A DNA stretch of 64,000 nt from Halococcus agarilyticus (GCF_000334895.1 NZ_BAFM01000007.1:1-64000), one strand, 5' to 3'. Positions 18,439 through 27,087 are shown, counted from the stretch's first letter. Notes: generated by a model from the sequence alone, not told the origin. Translations and numbers: made by a program.

Positions 18439-19773
18439 GTGCGGGTAGTGATCGTGGGGGCGGGCCAGGTGGGCTCCTCGATCGCCGCGAGCCTCGATGC
18501 GGATCACGAGGTCGTGGTGGTCGACAACGACGCCGAGCGGGTCGAGAGCCTCACCTACTCGCTCGACGTGCTCACGATCGAGGGCGACGGCGCGTCGCTC
18601 GCGACGCTCCGGGAGGCCGAGATCGGGGAAGCGGACCTCCTGATCGCGAGCACCGACGACGACGAGACCAACATCGTGGCGTGTGCCACCGCGAAAACCG
18701 CGAGCGATGCGTTCACCGTCGCCCGGGTGAAGCGAACGAACTACCTCGAAACGTGGCAGGAGGCCGGCGGCGCGTTCGGCGTCGACTTCATGGTCTGTAC
18801 CAACCTGCTGGCGGCCGAGACGATGGTCCGGGTCATCGGCCTGCCGGCCGCCCGGGACGTCGACGTGTTCGCCGAGGGCCGCGTGATGATGGCGGAGTTC
18901 TGCGTCCCCGAGGGGAGCCCCGTGGCGGGCCGGACGGTGGCCGAGGCCGACCACTTTCCCGAACTCACCTTCGCGGCGATGCTGCGGGACGGCGACGTCG
19001 TCATTCCGAAGGGCGAGACGACGATCGAGGTCGGCGACGAGCTGATCGTGATCGGGAGCCCCGAGAACACGCGCACGTTCGCGAGCGACCTCGCGCCTGG
19101 CCGGGACGAGGACGGCAAGGACGTCGTGATCGTCGGCGGGAGCGAGATCGCGGTCGAGGCCGCACGGCTGCTCGAAGACCGCGGGCTCCATCCGCGCCTC
19201 GTCGAGCGCGACCCCGACCGCGCCCGCGAGCTCGCGGAGCTGCTCGCCGGGACCACGGTGATGGCGAGCGACGCGACCGACCAGGAGTTCCTGCAGCGCG
19301 AACATATCGGCGACGCCGACGTGGTGATCGCGGCGCTCGGCAGCGACGAGAAGAACCTACTCGCCAGCCTGCTCGCCACCCGGATCGGGGTGCCCCGAAC
19401 GGTCGCGCTGGTGGAGACCGCCGAGTACACCGATCTCTTCGAGGCGGTGGGTGTCGGCGCGGCGATCAACCCGCGCGAGGCGACCGCCGAGGAGATCATT
19501 CGACTCACCCGCGACGGCGAGACCGAGAACGTCGCGATCGTCGATCACGACCGTGCGGAGGTGCTCGAGATCGAGATCGGCGACGACAGCGTGCTCGCCG
19601 GCCGCCCGATCCGCGAGTCCGCCGCCGATCTCCCGGCGAGAGTGACCATCGGGGCGATCACGCGGAACGGCGAGTTCGTCACGCCGCGAGGCGATACCGT
19701 GGTGAAGGTCGGTGATCACGTCGTCGTGTTCGCCGAGATCGACGCCATCGACGCCGTCGCCAGCCAGGTCTGA
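18439..19773 (+). CDS. trkA: Trk potassium uptake regulatory subunit TrkA
   Basis: The chosen GTG start gives 444 residues beginning VRVVIVGAGQVGSSIAASL, the usual TrkA N-terminus; an ATG 57 bases upstream would add a non-conserved tail. The protein is a tandem of two RCK units: NAD-binding fold with GAGQVGSS (7-14), an RCK_C part (about 135-215), a second fold with VVIVGGSEIAVEAARLLE (about 230) and a second RCK_C part. TrkA tetramers bind NAD(H)/ATP and gate TrkH. TGATG coupling to trkH supports one operon. Confidence 0.95.
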   Translation: MRVVIVGAGQVGSSIAASLDADHEVVVVDNDAERVESLTYSLDVLTIEGDGASLATLREAEIGEADLLIASTDDDETNIVACATAKTASDAFTVARVKRTNYLETWQEAGGAFGVDFMVCTNLLAAETMVRVIGLPAARDVDVFAEGRVMMAEFCVPEGSPVAGRTVAEADHFPELTFAAMLRDGDVVIPKGETTIEVGDELIVIGSPENTRTFASDLAPGRDEDGKDVVIVGGSEIAVEAARLLEDRGLHPRLVERDPDRARELAELLAGTTVMASDATDQEFLQREHIGDADVVIAALGSDEKNLLASLLATRIGVPRTVALVETAEYTDLFEAVGVGAAINPREATAEEIIRLTRDGETENVAIVDHDRAEVLEIEIGDDSVLAGRPIRESAADLPARVTIGAITRNGEFVTPRGDTVVKVGDHVVVFAEIDAIDAVASQV

Positions 19774-21260
19774 TGGCCGTCCGGGTCGATCTCCGGACGA
19801 CTGCGAGCCTCCTCGGTACTGTAATCAAGGGACTCGCGTGGCCGCTCTCCGTCCTCGTGTTGGTCGCGCTCGGCTACGGCGAATCGCCGGTTCCGTTCGC
19901 CGTCCCGCTCGTTCCCGCTCTCGTTCTCGGCGAGGGACTGGAGCGGCTCGAACGCGGTGATACGGGCCCGCGGGAGGCGTTCTTGCTGGTGGCGCTCGCG
20001 TGGCTCTCGGTCGCGCTCGTCGGATCCCTTCCGTTCGTTCTCGCCGGTACGGGCGTTTTCGCCCGACCCACGAACGCGCTGTTCGAATCCATGAGCGGGA
20101 TCACCACCACGGGAGCGACCGTCATCCAGTCGTTCGACGTCCACTCGCGTTCGATCCTGCTGTGGCGGAGCGTCCTCCAGTGGCTCGGCGGGCTCGGAAT
20201 CCTCGTGCTCGCGGTCGGGCTGCTCTCGCGGCTCTCGGTCAGCGGCGCGCAGCTGATGGAGACCGAGACCCAAACGAGAAACGTCACGAAGCTCACCCCC
20301 CGCATCGCCGGCACTGCACGCCTGCTCGGCGGGCTGTACGTCGGACTGACGGCGTTGCTGGTTCTCGTGTTGCTCGCGCTCCGAATTGTAGGGATGGCCC
20401 CGAACATGGGCCCCTACAACGCGGTCGCCCACGCGCTCACCACCGTCTCGACCGCCGGCTTCTCGCCCGAGGCCGCGAGTCTCGGGGCGTTCTCCCCGGC
20501 CGTCCAGTGGGTCGTGATCCTCTTCATGATCGTCGGTGCGACCAACTTCGTGCTGCTGTACTACCTCGCGCGCGGCGACCCCTCGCGGCTCCGCGAGAGC
20601 GAGGAGTTCCGCTTCTACCTCACGATCCTCGCCGGCGCGACGACCCTCATCGTGGCGGCGCTGGCGTTCGAGGAGGGGGTGTCGGGGCTCGACACCGTTC
20701 GCCACGCCACCTTTCAGGCCGTCTCGATCTTCACGACGACGGGCTACGCGACCGTCGATTTCGATACCTGGCCGCCGCTCGCGCGCCACGTCCTCCTCGT
20801 CGGGATGTTCGTCGGCGGGATGGCGGGCAGCACCACCTGCTCGATCAAGACCCTCCGGTGGCTCGTCGTCGCCAAGGCGTTCCGCCGCGACCTGTTCACC
20901 GCGATCCACCCGGAGGCCATCCGCCCGATCCGCCTCTCCGGCCGGCCGATCGACGAGGGGACCATTCGGGATGTCTACACCTACACCCTGGTGAGCGTCG
21001 TGATCTTCGGGTTCCTGACGGTGTTCGTGATCGTGGACGCCGCGCGGGTCGGCCTCGCGCTCGGCGAGTTCGAGGCGATGGGGGCGGCGGCCTCGACGTT
21101 TCTCAACATCGGGCCGGCGTTCGGGCTCGCCGGCCCCTACGGGAGCTACGCGGCGTTTCCCGTCTCGACGAAGCTCGTCATGATCGTCCTGATGTGGATC
21201 GGTCGCATCGAGATCGTTCCCGTCCTCGTCCTCTTCACGGCCGCCTTCTGGCGGTCGTAG
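19773..21260 (+). CDS. trkH: Trk potassium channel subunit TrkH, paralogue 1
   Basis: The 495-residue membrane protein has the four pore loops of the superfamily: MSGITTTGATV, LTTVSTAGFSPE, VSIFTTTGYATV and FLNIGPAFGLAG, each with the filter glycine. The segment after loop 3 reads GGMAGSTTCSIKTLRW; many TrkH proteins have GSTGG or GSTAG there, and the second paralogue here does. That region contributes to the intramembrane gate, so paralogue 1 may gate differently. Potassium uptake is central to the salt-in strategy of haloarchaea. Confidence 0.93.
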   Translation: MAVRVDLRTTASLLGTVIKGLAWPLSVLVLVALGYGESPVPFAVPLVPALVLGEGLERLERGDTGPREAFLLVALAWLSVALVGSLPFVLAGTGVFARPTNALFESMSGITTTGATVIQSFDVHSRSILLWRSVLQWLGGLGILVLAVGLLSRLSVSGAQLMETETQTRNVTKLTPRIAGTARLLGGLYVGLTALLVLVLLALRIVGMAPNMGPYNAVAHALTTVSTAGFSPEAASLGAFSPAVQWVVILFMIVGATNFVLLYYLARGDPSRLRESEEFRFYLTILAGATTLIVAALAFEEGVSGLDTVRHATFQAVSIFTTTGYATVDFDTWPPLARHVLLVGMFVGGMAGSTTCSIKTLRWLVVAKAFRRDLFTAIHPEAIRPIRLSGRPIDEGTIRDVYTYTLVSVVIFGFLTVFVIVDAARVGLALGEFEAMGAAASTFLNIGPAFGLAGPYGSYAAFPVSTKLVMIVLMWIGRIEIVPVLVLFTAAFWRS

Positions 21261-21336
21261 GCAGCGTGTGGATCGAGAGCGATAGATTGATCCGATCGAC
21301 AGTCGCCGGATCGAACGTGCTTTCGGGGTGGGATCG

Positions 21337-22884
21337 GTGAGGTGGTCACACGTCGACTGGCGGGCGAGCGTCGGCCTCGTCGGCCGAGTGGTGAAATACC
21401 TCTCCGCCGTGTTGCTGGTTCCGTTCGGGGTGGCGCTGTACTACGGCGAGGACGTTCCGACCTTTGCCGCCGCGTTCGTCGTCACCGTCGCCGTCGGGGT
21501 CGGTCTCGAACGCATCGACCCGGATCCCGACCTCGGCGCGCGTGAGGGGTTCCTGATGGTCGCGCTCACGTGGCTCCTGGTCGCGATCGTCGGCACCTTC
21601 CCCTATCTCATCGCTGGCTTCGTGGGGACCGAGTCGACGCTCGCCCAGCCCACGAACGCGCTGTTCGAGTCGATGAGTGGCTTCACGACCACGGGCGCGA
21701 CGGTGATGGGCGACATCTCGCTCGATCGACACTCCCACGCCATCATGCTCTGGCGACAGCTCACCCAGTGGCTCGGCGGAATGGGGATCGTCGTGCTCGC
21801 GGTCGCGATCCTTCCCGAACTCTCGGTCGGTGGCGCGCAGTTGATGGACGCCGAAGCGCCGGGCCCCGGCATCCAGAAGCTCACGCCACGCATCGCCGAG
21901 ACCGCGCGCGTCCTCTGGCTCGCGTATCTCGGGTTCACCCTGCTGGAGATGGGCCTCCTCTACGGCCTCCACCTCGGTGGGCTCGCCCCGAACATGGACC
22001 TGTTCAACGCCGTCTCGCATCCCCTCACGACGATGCCGACGGGCGGATTCTCGCCGGAAGCCCGCTCGATCGAAGCGTTCTCCGCTGCCGTGCAGTGGGT
22101 CGTCATCCCGTTCATGATCGCCGCCGGGACCAACTTCGCACTGATCTGGCACGTGCTGACTGGCGAGCCCGAGCGCCTGGTTCGGGACACCGAGTTCCGA
22201 TCGTACGCCGGCGTCATCGGCGTGCTGGTGGCCGTGGTCGCGGGGCTGCTGTTCACCGGCATCGGGATCAGCGCGAACCCGTCGGCCGTCCCGCCGATCA
22301 TCGGCGCACTCGAGGATTCGGTGCGTCACGCGGCGTTTCAGGTCGTTTCGATCGTCACGACGACCGGCTACGCCAGCATGGACTTCAACACGTGGGGCGC
22401 GCCCGCCAAGTACCTCCTCCTGTTCGCGATGTTCGTCGGCGGCTCGGCGGGCTCGACCGGCGGCGCGATCAAGATCGTCCGGTGGGTCGTGATCCTCAAA
22501 TCCCTCCGTCGCGAGCTCTTTACCACTGTGCACCCGACGGCGGTCTCGCCCGTACGCCTCGGTGGTCGGGTCGTCGACGAGCACGCGATCCGAGGCATCT
22601 ACGCGTTCACGCTGCTGTACTTCGTCTTCTTTTTCGTCGCCACGGTGCTGGTGGTCACCGACGCCTGGCGAGTCGGCTACGAGGTGACCCCGTTCGAGTC
22701 GATGAGCGCGGTCGCCGCGACCCTCGGCAACGTCGGGCCCGGGTTCGGCGTCGTCGGCCCGATGAACAGCTATCTCGGATTTCCCCGGACCTCGAAACTC
22801 CTCATGGTGTTTCTGATGTGGATCGGCCGGCTCGAGATCCTGCCCGTGCTGGTGCTGCTCACCCCGGCCTACTGGCGCACCTAA
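21337..22884 (+). CDS. trkH: Trk potassium channel subunit TrkH, paralogue 2
   Basis: The protein has 515 residues from a GTG at 21337 (an in-frame GTG at 21328 adds three). Pore loops are MSGFTTTGATV, LTTMPTGGFSPE, VSIVTTTGYASM and LGNVGPGFGVVG, and the gate-region segment is GGSAGSTGGAIKIVRW. It is clearly homologous to the preceding gene and lies 76 bp after it, so the pair arose by tandem duplication. Both may associate with the single TrkA. Two TrkH subunits can give different affinity or energy coupling. Confidence 0.93.
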   Translation: MRWSHVDWRASVGLVGRVVKYLSAVLLVPFGVALYYGEDVPTFAAAFVVTVAVGVGLERIDPDPDLGAREGFLMVALTWLLVAIVGTFPYLIAGFVGTESTLAQPTNALFESMSGFTTTGATVMGDISLDRHSHAIMLWRQLTQWLGGMGIVVLAVAILPELSVGGAQLMDAEAPGPGIQKLTPRIAETARVLWLAYLGFTLLEMGLLYGLHLGGLAPNMDLFNAVSHPLTTMPTGGFSPEARSIEAFSAAVQWVVIPFMIAAGTNFALIWHVLTGEPERLVRDTEFRSYAGVIGVLVAVVAGLLFTGIGISANPSAVPPIIGALEDSVRHAAFQVVSIVTTTGYASMDFNTWGAPAKYLLLFAMFVGGSAGSTGGAIKIVRWVVILKSLRRELFTTVHPTAVSPVRLGGRVVDEHAIRGIYAFTLLYFVFFFVATVLVVTDAWRVGYEVTPFESMSAVAATLGNVGPGFGVVGPMNSYLGFPRTSKLLMVFLMWIGRLEILPVLVLLTPAYWRT

Positions 22885-22885
22885 C

Positions 22886-22899
22886 CCACTTTTTTACTT
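22886..22899 (+). terminator. T-rich terminator after trkH2
   Basis: CCCACTTTTTTACT follows the stop codon within a few bases; runs of T after a gene serve as intrinsic terminators in archaea. Confidence 0.45.
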
Positions 22900-23150
22900 C
22901 GTCGGGTGGCCTCCCTGCGGTCGGCCACCACTCCTCGCAAAAACCTGGACTAAAAACACCCGCTCACTCCCTCACTTCGTTCGGTCGCTCGCGGTAGAGT
23001 TGCTAGCTCTCCCACACCGCACAGCACCGCCCGAGCCCTCACTCCCTCCGGTCGCTCACGGGTCGTTCCTCCCCGTTCACACGTTCGGCGGTGCTCACTC
23101 CGTTCGCACCGCCCGACGCTCGCCCTCGATCCACCAGGACTGCACCGCCA
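22900..23150. repeat. Dispersed intergenic repeat island 2
   Basis: The 22885-23233 gap holds no gene. It shares with island 1 the blocks CTCCCTGCGGTCG (22911-22923), GCAAAAAC (22937-22944, same 13-base spacing) and AAAAACACCCGCTCACTC (22952-22969), then GGTAGAGTTGCT. A hairpin GGTGGCC/GGCCACC spans 22905-22929. Its right part GCTCACGGGTCG (23054-23065) through GTTCGCACC matches island 4 at 39766-39821. Confidence 0.7.
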
Positions 23151-23233
23151 TCCACACCGCCGTCGCAACCGCGGCCGCACCGCCACCGCCTGGCCGTCGA
23201 ACCCTCTTTGTGGCCGGCGTTCGTAGGCGCGAT

Positions 23234-23509
23234 ATGCACTGGAAACTCTTCGCCACGCTCGCCGAGACCGCCGGCGAGCGCGAGGTCGACGTCGAAGTCG
23301 AACCGGATGCGAACCTCGACGACGCGCTCGCGGCGCTGCTCGATCGCCACCCCGCCCTCGAAGACGAGATCATCGAGAACGGCGAGATCCGCGATCACAT
23401 CCGGCTGCTCAGAAACGGCGAGGACCCCTTCGTCGCCGGCGACGGCCTCGACACCGACCTCGACGACGACGACGAACTCGCAGCGTTCCCGCCAGTTAGT
23501 GGTGGTTGA
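23234..23509 (+). CDS. samp1: SAMP1-like ubiquitin-like small archaeal modifier protein
   Basis: The 91-residue protein begins MHWKLFATLAETAGEREVDV and ends ELAAFPPVSGG, closely matching the well-studied SAMP1 of Haloferax volcanii, including the C-terminal diglycine that is adenylated by the E1-like UbaA. It has the MoaD/ThiS beta-grasp fold. SAMP1 is attached to lysines of target proteins and also supplies sulfur for molybdopterin synthesis. The start at 23234 is the family start; the upstream open frame is repeat island. A moaB gene occurs in the window at 49737. Confidence 0.9.
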   Translation: MHWKLFATLAETAGEREVDVEVEPDANLDDALAALLDRHPALEDEIIENGEIRDHIRLLRNGEDPFVAGDGLDTDLDDDDELAAFPPVSGG

Positions 23510-23524
23510 ACCGGAAAGCTCGCC

Positions 23525-24250
23525 TCAGAGATCGGTGGCCGCGTCGAGCGCGATCGCGATCGCGCGTTCGACGTTGTCCTTCGCCTTTGCGGGCAGCTCC
23601 TCGCCCTCGGTCTCGCCCTTCTGGGTGCCAGCGACGAGGTTGCCGTCGACGGTACAGAGCGCGCCCGCCCGCAGCCCCTTCCGGCGCGCGAGCGTGAAGA
23701 TCGCGGCGGCCTCCATCTCGACCGAGAGCACGCCGGCGCGCTCCCACGCCGCGACGTACTCGTCGGTCTCGGCGTAGAAGGCGTCGTCGGAGGCGATCGG
23801 CCCGACGTGGACGGGTTCGGAACGCGTCTCGGCCGCGTCGACCAACCCCGAGAGCACGTCGTAGTCCGGGACTGCCGGCACGGTGTCGCGCTCGTAGCGT
23901 GCGGTCGTTCCCTCGTCCTTCGCCGCGCCCGTCGCGACCACCACGTCGCCCACCTCGATGTCGGCCTGGAGCGCCCCCGTCGTCCCCACTCGGATGAGGC
24001 TCTCGACGCCGACGTTCGCGAGCTCCTCGACCGCGATCGCGGCCGAGGGACACCCGATTCCCGTCGAACAGATCGTGACCGGCGATCCCTCGTAGGTGGC
24101 GTTCACGATCTTGTACTCGCGGTTCTCGGCGACGACCTCGCTCTCCTCGCAGTGACCCGCGATCCGATCGACCCGCCCCGGATCGCCAGGCAGGAGCGCA
24201 ACGTCGTGAAGTTCACCCGACTCGACCAGCAGGTGTGGCTGTTTGGCCAT
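23525..24250 (-). CDS. udp: Uridine phosphorylase (nucleoside phosphorylase family)
   Basis: The 241-residue protein has the PNP/UDP family motifs: LLPGDPGRVDRIA near residue 20, ICSTGIGCPSAAIAVEEL near 60, LIRVGTTGALQ near 85 and the purine/pyrimidine-pocket segment VLSVEMEAAAIFTLAR near 175. It would split uridine with phosphate into uracil and ribose-1-phosphate, which enters the archaeal nucleoside salvage route. It ends convergent with samp1 (15 bp apart). Specificity for uridine over other nucleosides is by resemblance. Confidence 0.88.
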   Translation of the reverse strand: MAKQPHLLVESGELHDVALLPGDPGRVDRIAGHCEESEVVAENREYKIVNATYEGSPVTICSTGIGCPSAAIAVEELANVGVESLIRVGTTGALQADIEVGDVVVATGAAKDEGTTARYERDTVPAVPDYDVLSGLVDAAETRSEPVHVGPIASDDAFYAETDEYVAAWERAGVLSVEMEAAAIFTLARRKGLRAGALCTVDGNLVAGTQKGETEGEELPAKAKDNVERAIAIALDAATDL

Positions 24251-24285
24251 GCCGGGATCTCGGCGGCCGGGGGAGAAAAAACGGT

Positions 24286-24657
24286 CTATCCGTACCGTTC
24301 GAGCAGTTCGCGCTCCTCGGCGATCAACTCGCCGACGCCGTGGGTCATGATCGCCTCGCCGAGCGCCGTCGCGACGTAGTACGAGTACAGCCCGTCAGCA
24401 CCGCGATCCCTGCGCCTCCGGTTCGCCACCAGGCCCACGGATTCGAGCTTGTCGAGATGGTAGTGGAGCCGATTCGAGGGAACATCGAGCGCTTCGGCGA
24501 TCGCTTTCGCACTCGACTCGCCCTCGGCGAGGAGTTCGGCAAGCACTCGGTAGCGCGTCTCCTCGCCGACCGCGCGCTGCATGGCGAGATACTCCGGCAG
24601 CGAGAGCACGCTGTTCTCGGGCAAATCGGGGGCATCGTAGCGTTGTGCTCCGGGCAT
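24286..24657 (-). CDS. ArsR-like winged-helix transcriptional regulator
   Basis: The 123-residue protein has a winged helix: TRYRVLAELLAEGESSAKAI and DVPSNRLHYHLDKLESVGLV (recognition helix about residues 60-77), then a basic wing NRRRRDRG. The rest is a short helical tail. A perfect 11-bp inverted repeat lies 19 bp before its start, so autoregulation and control of the divergent enolase-superfamily gene are likely. The effector is unknown; no metal-binding cysteines are present. Confidence 0.85.
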   Translation of the reverse strand: MPGAQRYDAPDLPENSVLSLPEYLAMQRAVGEETRYRVLAELLAEGESSAKAIAEALDVPSNRLHYHLDKLESVGLVANRRRRDRGADGLYSYYVATALGEAIMTHGVGELIAEERELLERYG

Positions 24658-24675
24658 GGCTTCGACGAGTGCTGT

Positions 24676-24703
24676 GGTTCAAATCCTACCCCGGATTTGA
24701 ACC
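24676..24703. promoter_or_regulatory. Palindromic operator candidate
   Basis: GGTTCAAATCC (24676-24686) and GGATTTGAACC (24693-24703) form a perfect inverted repeat with 11-bp arms and a 6-bp spacer. It covers the place where the TATA box of the minus-strand regulator should be (19-46 nt before its ATG) and lies 113 bp before the plus-strand gene. Confidence 0.7.
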
Positions 24704-24815
24704 CATTCGGATAATCTAATCATACGAAAGCACTTAGCCCCTTGTGAGTCAGGAACGTGGAATCGAACACAAGTAGTGCCGTCCGCTTTTGACCCATCCC
24801 CTCGAACGGGCGGGC

Positions 24816-25985
24816 ATGGCGCTCGAAATCACTCGGATCGAAACCACGGAGTTCGCCTATCCCCTGGAGGACGTCGGCTCGGACGAGGGCTTCAACCTCG
24901 CCTACGAACCGGGCACGACCACCGAGCGGCGGCTGTTCGCGATCGAGATCCACACCGACGGCGACCCAGTCGGAAAATTCGTCGGCGGCAACTCGCCCGC
25001 GTTCGCCCAGATTCACGAGGTCGCCGACTACCTCGTCGGAAAGGACCCACTCCGCCGGGAGCGCCACTGGAGCGAGATGAAACGCGCGCTCCGGAAGTAC
25101 GACCGGATGGGCATTGGACCTGTGGACATCGCGCTCTGGGACCTCGCGGGCAACCACTACGACGCGTCGATCAGCGAACTCCTCGGACGCTATCGCGATC
25201 GTCTCCCCGCCTATGCCTCGACGTACCACGCCGACGACAACGGCGGGCTCGACTCGCCCGAGGCGTACGCCGAGTTCGCGATCGAGTGCGCCGAGATGGG
25301 CTATGGGGGATTCAAGATCCACGGCTGGGGCGGCAACGACGAGAACCGCGATGTCGACCGCGAAGTCGCCACCGTCCGCGCGGTCGGCGAGGGGGCTCCC
25401 GACGAGATGGACCTGATGATCGATCCCGCCTGCGAGTACGAGACCTTCGCCGACGCGCTGGAGGTCGGCCGCGCGTGCGACGAACAGGACTTTTTCTGGT
25501 ACGAGGACCCGTTCCGCGACGGCGGGATCTCCCAGCAGGCCCACAAGCGCCTCCGCCAGCGGATCGACACCCCTCTCCTCCAGACCGAGCACGTCCGGGG
25601 GCTCGAACCCCACGTCGACTTCATCGCCAGCGAGGCCACCGACTCCCTTCGAGCCGACCCCGAGTACGACGCGGGGATCACGGGTGCGATGAAGCTCGCT
25701 CACGCCGCCGAGGGGTTCGGGGCCGACGTCGAGATTCACTCGCCGGGCCCGGCCCAGCGCCACTGCATGGCCGCGATCCGGAACTCGAACTACTACGAGA
25801 TGGCGCTGGTTCACCCCGACTGCGACAACACCGCGCCGCCGATCTATCAGGAGGGGTACGACGACCAGCTCGACACCATCGACGACGACGGGACCGTGCC
25901 CGTTCCCGACGGACCGGGGCTCGGCGTCGACTACGACTGGGAATACATCGAGGCCCAGAAAACCGGCGGCCGGCTCTACGAGTAG
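24816..25985 (+). CDS. Mandelate racemase/muconate-lactonizing enzyme family protein (enolase superfamily)
   Basis: The 389-residue protein starts at ATG 24816 (MALEITRIETTEFAYPLEDV). It has the N-terminal capping domain and a barrel with GGFKIHGWG (about residues 166-174, Lys/His base pair), metal ligands in MIDPACEY, WYEDPF and QTEHV, and HSPGPAQRHC near the end. In haloarchaea such enzymes dehydrate sugar acids (gluconate, xylonate, galactonate types), but the substrate cannot be read from sequence. It is divergent from the winged-helix gene; other possible sugar enzymes in the window are the SDR at 28702 and the Gfo/Idh oxidoreductase at 50488. Confidence 0.85.
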   Translation: MALEITRIETTEFAYPLEDVGSDEGFNLAYEPGTTTERRLFAIEIHTDGDPVGKFVGGNSPAFAQIHEVADYLVGKDPLRRERHWSEMKRALRKYDRMGIGPVDIALWDLAGNHYDASISELLGRYRDRLPAYASTYHADDNGGLDSPEAYAEFAIECAEMGYGGFKIHGWGGNDENRDVDREVATVRAVGEGAPDEMDLMIDPACEYETFADALEVGRACDEQDFFWYEDPFRDGGISQQAHKRLRQRIDTPLLQTEHVRGLEPHVDFIASEATDSLRADPEYDAGITGAMKLAHAAEGFGADVEIHSPGPAQRHCMAAIRNSNYYEMALVHPDCDNTAPPIYQEGYDDQLDTIDDDGTVPVPDGPGLGVDYDWEYIEAQKTGGRLYE

Positions 25986-26043
25986 GCCCGCTCGGGCCGT
26001 CCATCGATAGGTGGTGCGGCGAACGCCAGCCACGCCGCGGACG

Positions 26044-27051
26044 TCACTTCGAGTCGGAGTCGAGCGCCGTCTCGGGCCGCGAGTCGCGGCGGCGGGCCAC
26101 GAGCGCGGCGACGCCGAACACCACCACGAGGAGGAGTCCAAGGGCGAAGACCAGCGCACTCACGCTCAGTCCGTCCAGAATCCCCGAGTCACCCGTGGCG
26201 GCCGTCGTCCCGTTCGCGGCGGGAGTGGTCGTCCCCTCTCCCGCCGTGATCGTGCCCGGCGATCCCGCCGCCCCCGACGTGGCCGTGGTGGTCGCCGCCG
26301 GCGTCGAAGCCTGCGTCGTCGACTGAGCCGTCGTCGATGTAGCTGTCGACGTCTCCGTTGGCGTCGTGGTCGTCGTCGGTGTTGGCGTCGGAGTGGGGGT
26401 CGGTGTCGGAGTAGGGGTCGGTGTCGCGGTCGTCGTGGTCGTCGTCTCCGTTGGCGTCGTGGTCGTCGTCGGAGTGGGAGTCGGTGTCGGAGTAGGGGTC
26501 GATGTTGGCGTCGTGGTCGGCGTCGGAGTGGGTGTCGGTGTCGCAGTCGCCGTAGTCGTTGCCGTCGGTGTGGGCGTTGGCGCCGGCGTCGTCGGGAATT
26601 CGCTGGGGTCGATCTGCTCGCCGTTGACGAACACGTCGGCGGGACCGCCGTCGAGACGGAGCGACGTGATCTCCCCGGCGAACGTGAAGCTGTCCTGGCC
26701 GCCCTCCGCGGCCGAGCCGCTGGCTGTGGTGCCGGAGGCTTCATCGGGGATCTCCGCGTCCTCGGTGTCAGCTTCGCTCCCGGTCTCGATCTGTCCACTC
26801 ACCGTGATGGTGTAGTTCACTCGCTCGCCGCTGGTGCTCTGTATCGTGATCGTGTTCGGGAGTGACTCCTGAACGGCGAGCGCCGCGGAGCGATCGGGCT
26901 GGTCCACGGCGGTGGACTCGTCCACAACGTTCGATTCGGTGACTGGACCCGTGATCGCCTGGTCGCCCGTCGAAACCGCGAGAACCGGTGCGGTCGCCAC
27001 TGTGAGGACGCAGACCGCGATCACGATCGTCGACGCGACGGACGAACCCAT
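26044..27051 (-). CDS. Secreted, membrane-anchored Thr/Pro-rich surface protein
   Basis: The 335-residue protein has an N-terminal signal (about residues 5-26), a beta-rich domain (about 66-150) and a long Thr-Pro stalk (about 155-235). A Thr/Ala/Gly-rich region and a transmembrane helix with an Arg-rich stop (LVARRRDSRP) end the protein. The domain has the pattern NTITIQSTSGERVNYTITV ... DSFTFAGEITSLRLDGG ... VFVNGEQI, which recurs in the proteins at 30891 and 46363. The stalk is probably O-glycosylated, so this looks like an S-layer-associated display protein. Function unknown. Confidence 0.8.
   Translation of the reverse strand: MGSSVASTIVIAVCVLTVATAPVLAVSTGDQAITGPVTESNVVDESTAVDQPDRSAALAVQESLPNTITIQSTSGERVNYTITVSGQIETGSEADTEDAEIPDEASGTTASGSAAEGGQDSFTFAGEITSLRLDGGPADVFVNGEQIDPSEFPTTPAPTPTPTATTTATATPTPTPTPTTTPTSTPTPTPTPTPTTTTTPTETTTTTTATPTPTPTPTPTPTPTPTTTTTPTETSTATSTTAQSTTQASTPAATTTATSGAAGSPGTITAGEGTTTPAANGTTAATGDSGILDGLSVSALVFALGLLLVVVFGVAALVARRRDSRPETALDSDSK
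26345..26590 (-). repeat. Simple repeat encoding the Thr-Pro stalk
   Basis: On the plus strand the unit GTCGGxGTGGGx is repeated with small variants (GTCGGTGTCGGAGTAGGGGTCGG type). It encodes TPTPTP and TTTTTPTE runs. Such tracts change length easily by slippage. Confidence 0.8.
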
Positions 27052-27078
27052 CGTCTGCCTCGACGTAGCGACGAACGG

Positions 27079-27087
27079 CTAAATAAC
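27079..27087 (-). promoter_or_regulatory. TATA-like box of the stalk protein gene
   Basis: GTTATTTAG on the minus strand lies 28-36 nt before the start codon at 27051. Position and composition only. Confidence 0.5.

Noticed and set aside
26345-26590. Regular repeats resembling a CRISPR array
   Set aside because: The units are 6-12 bases, contiguous, and code for Thr-Pro in frame; there are no unique spacers.
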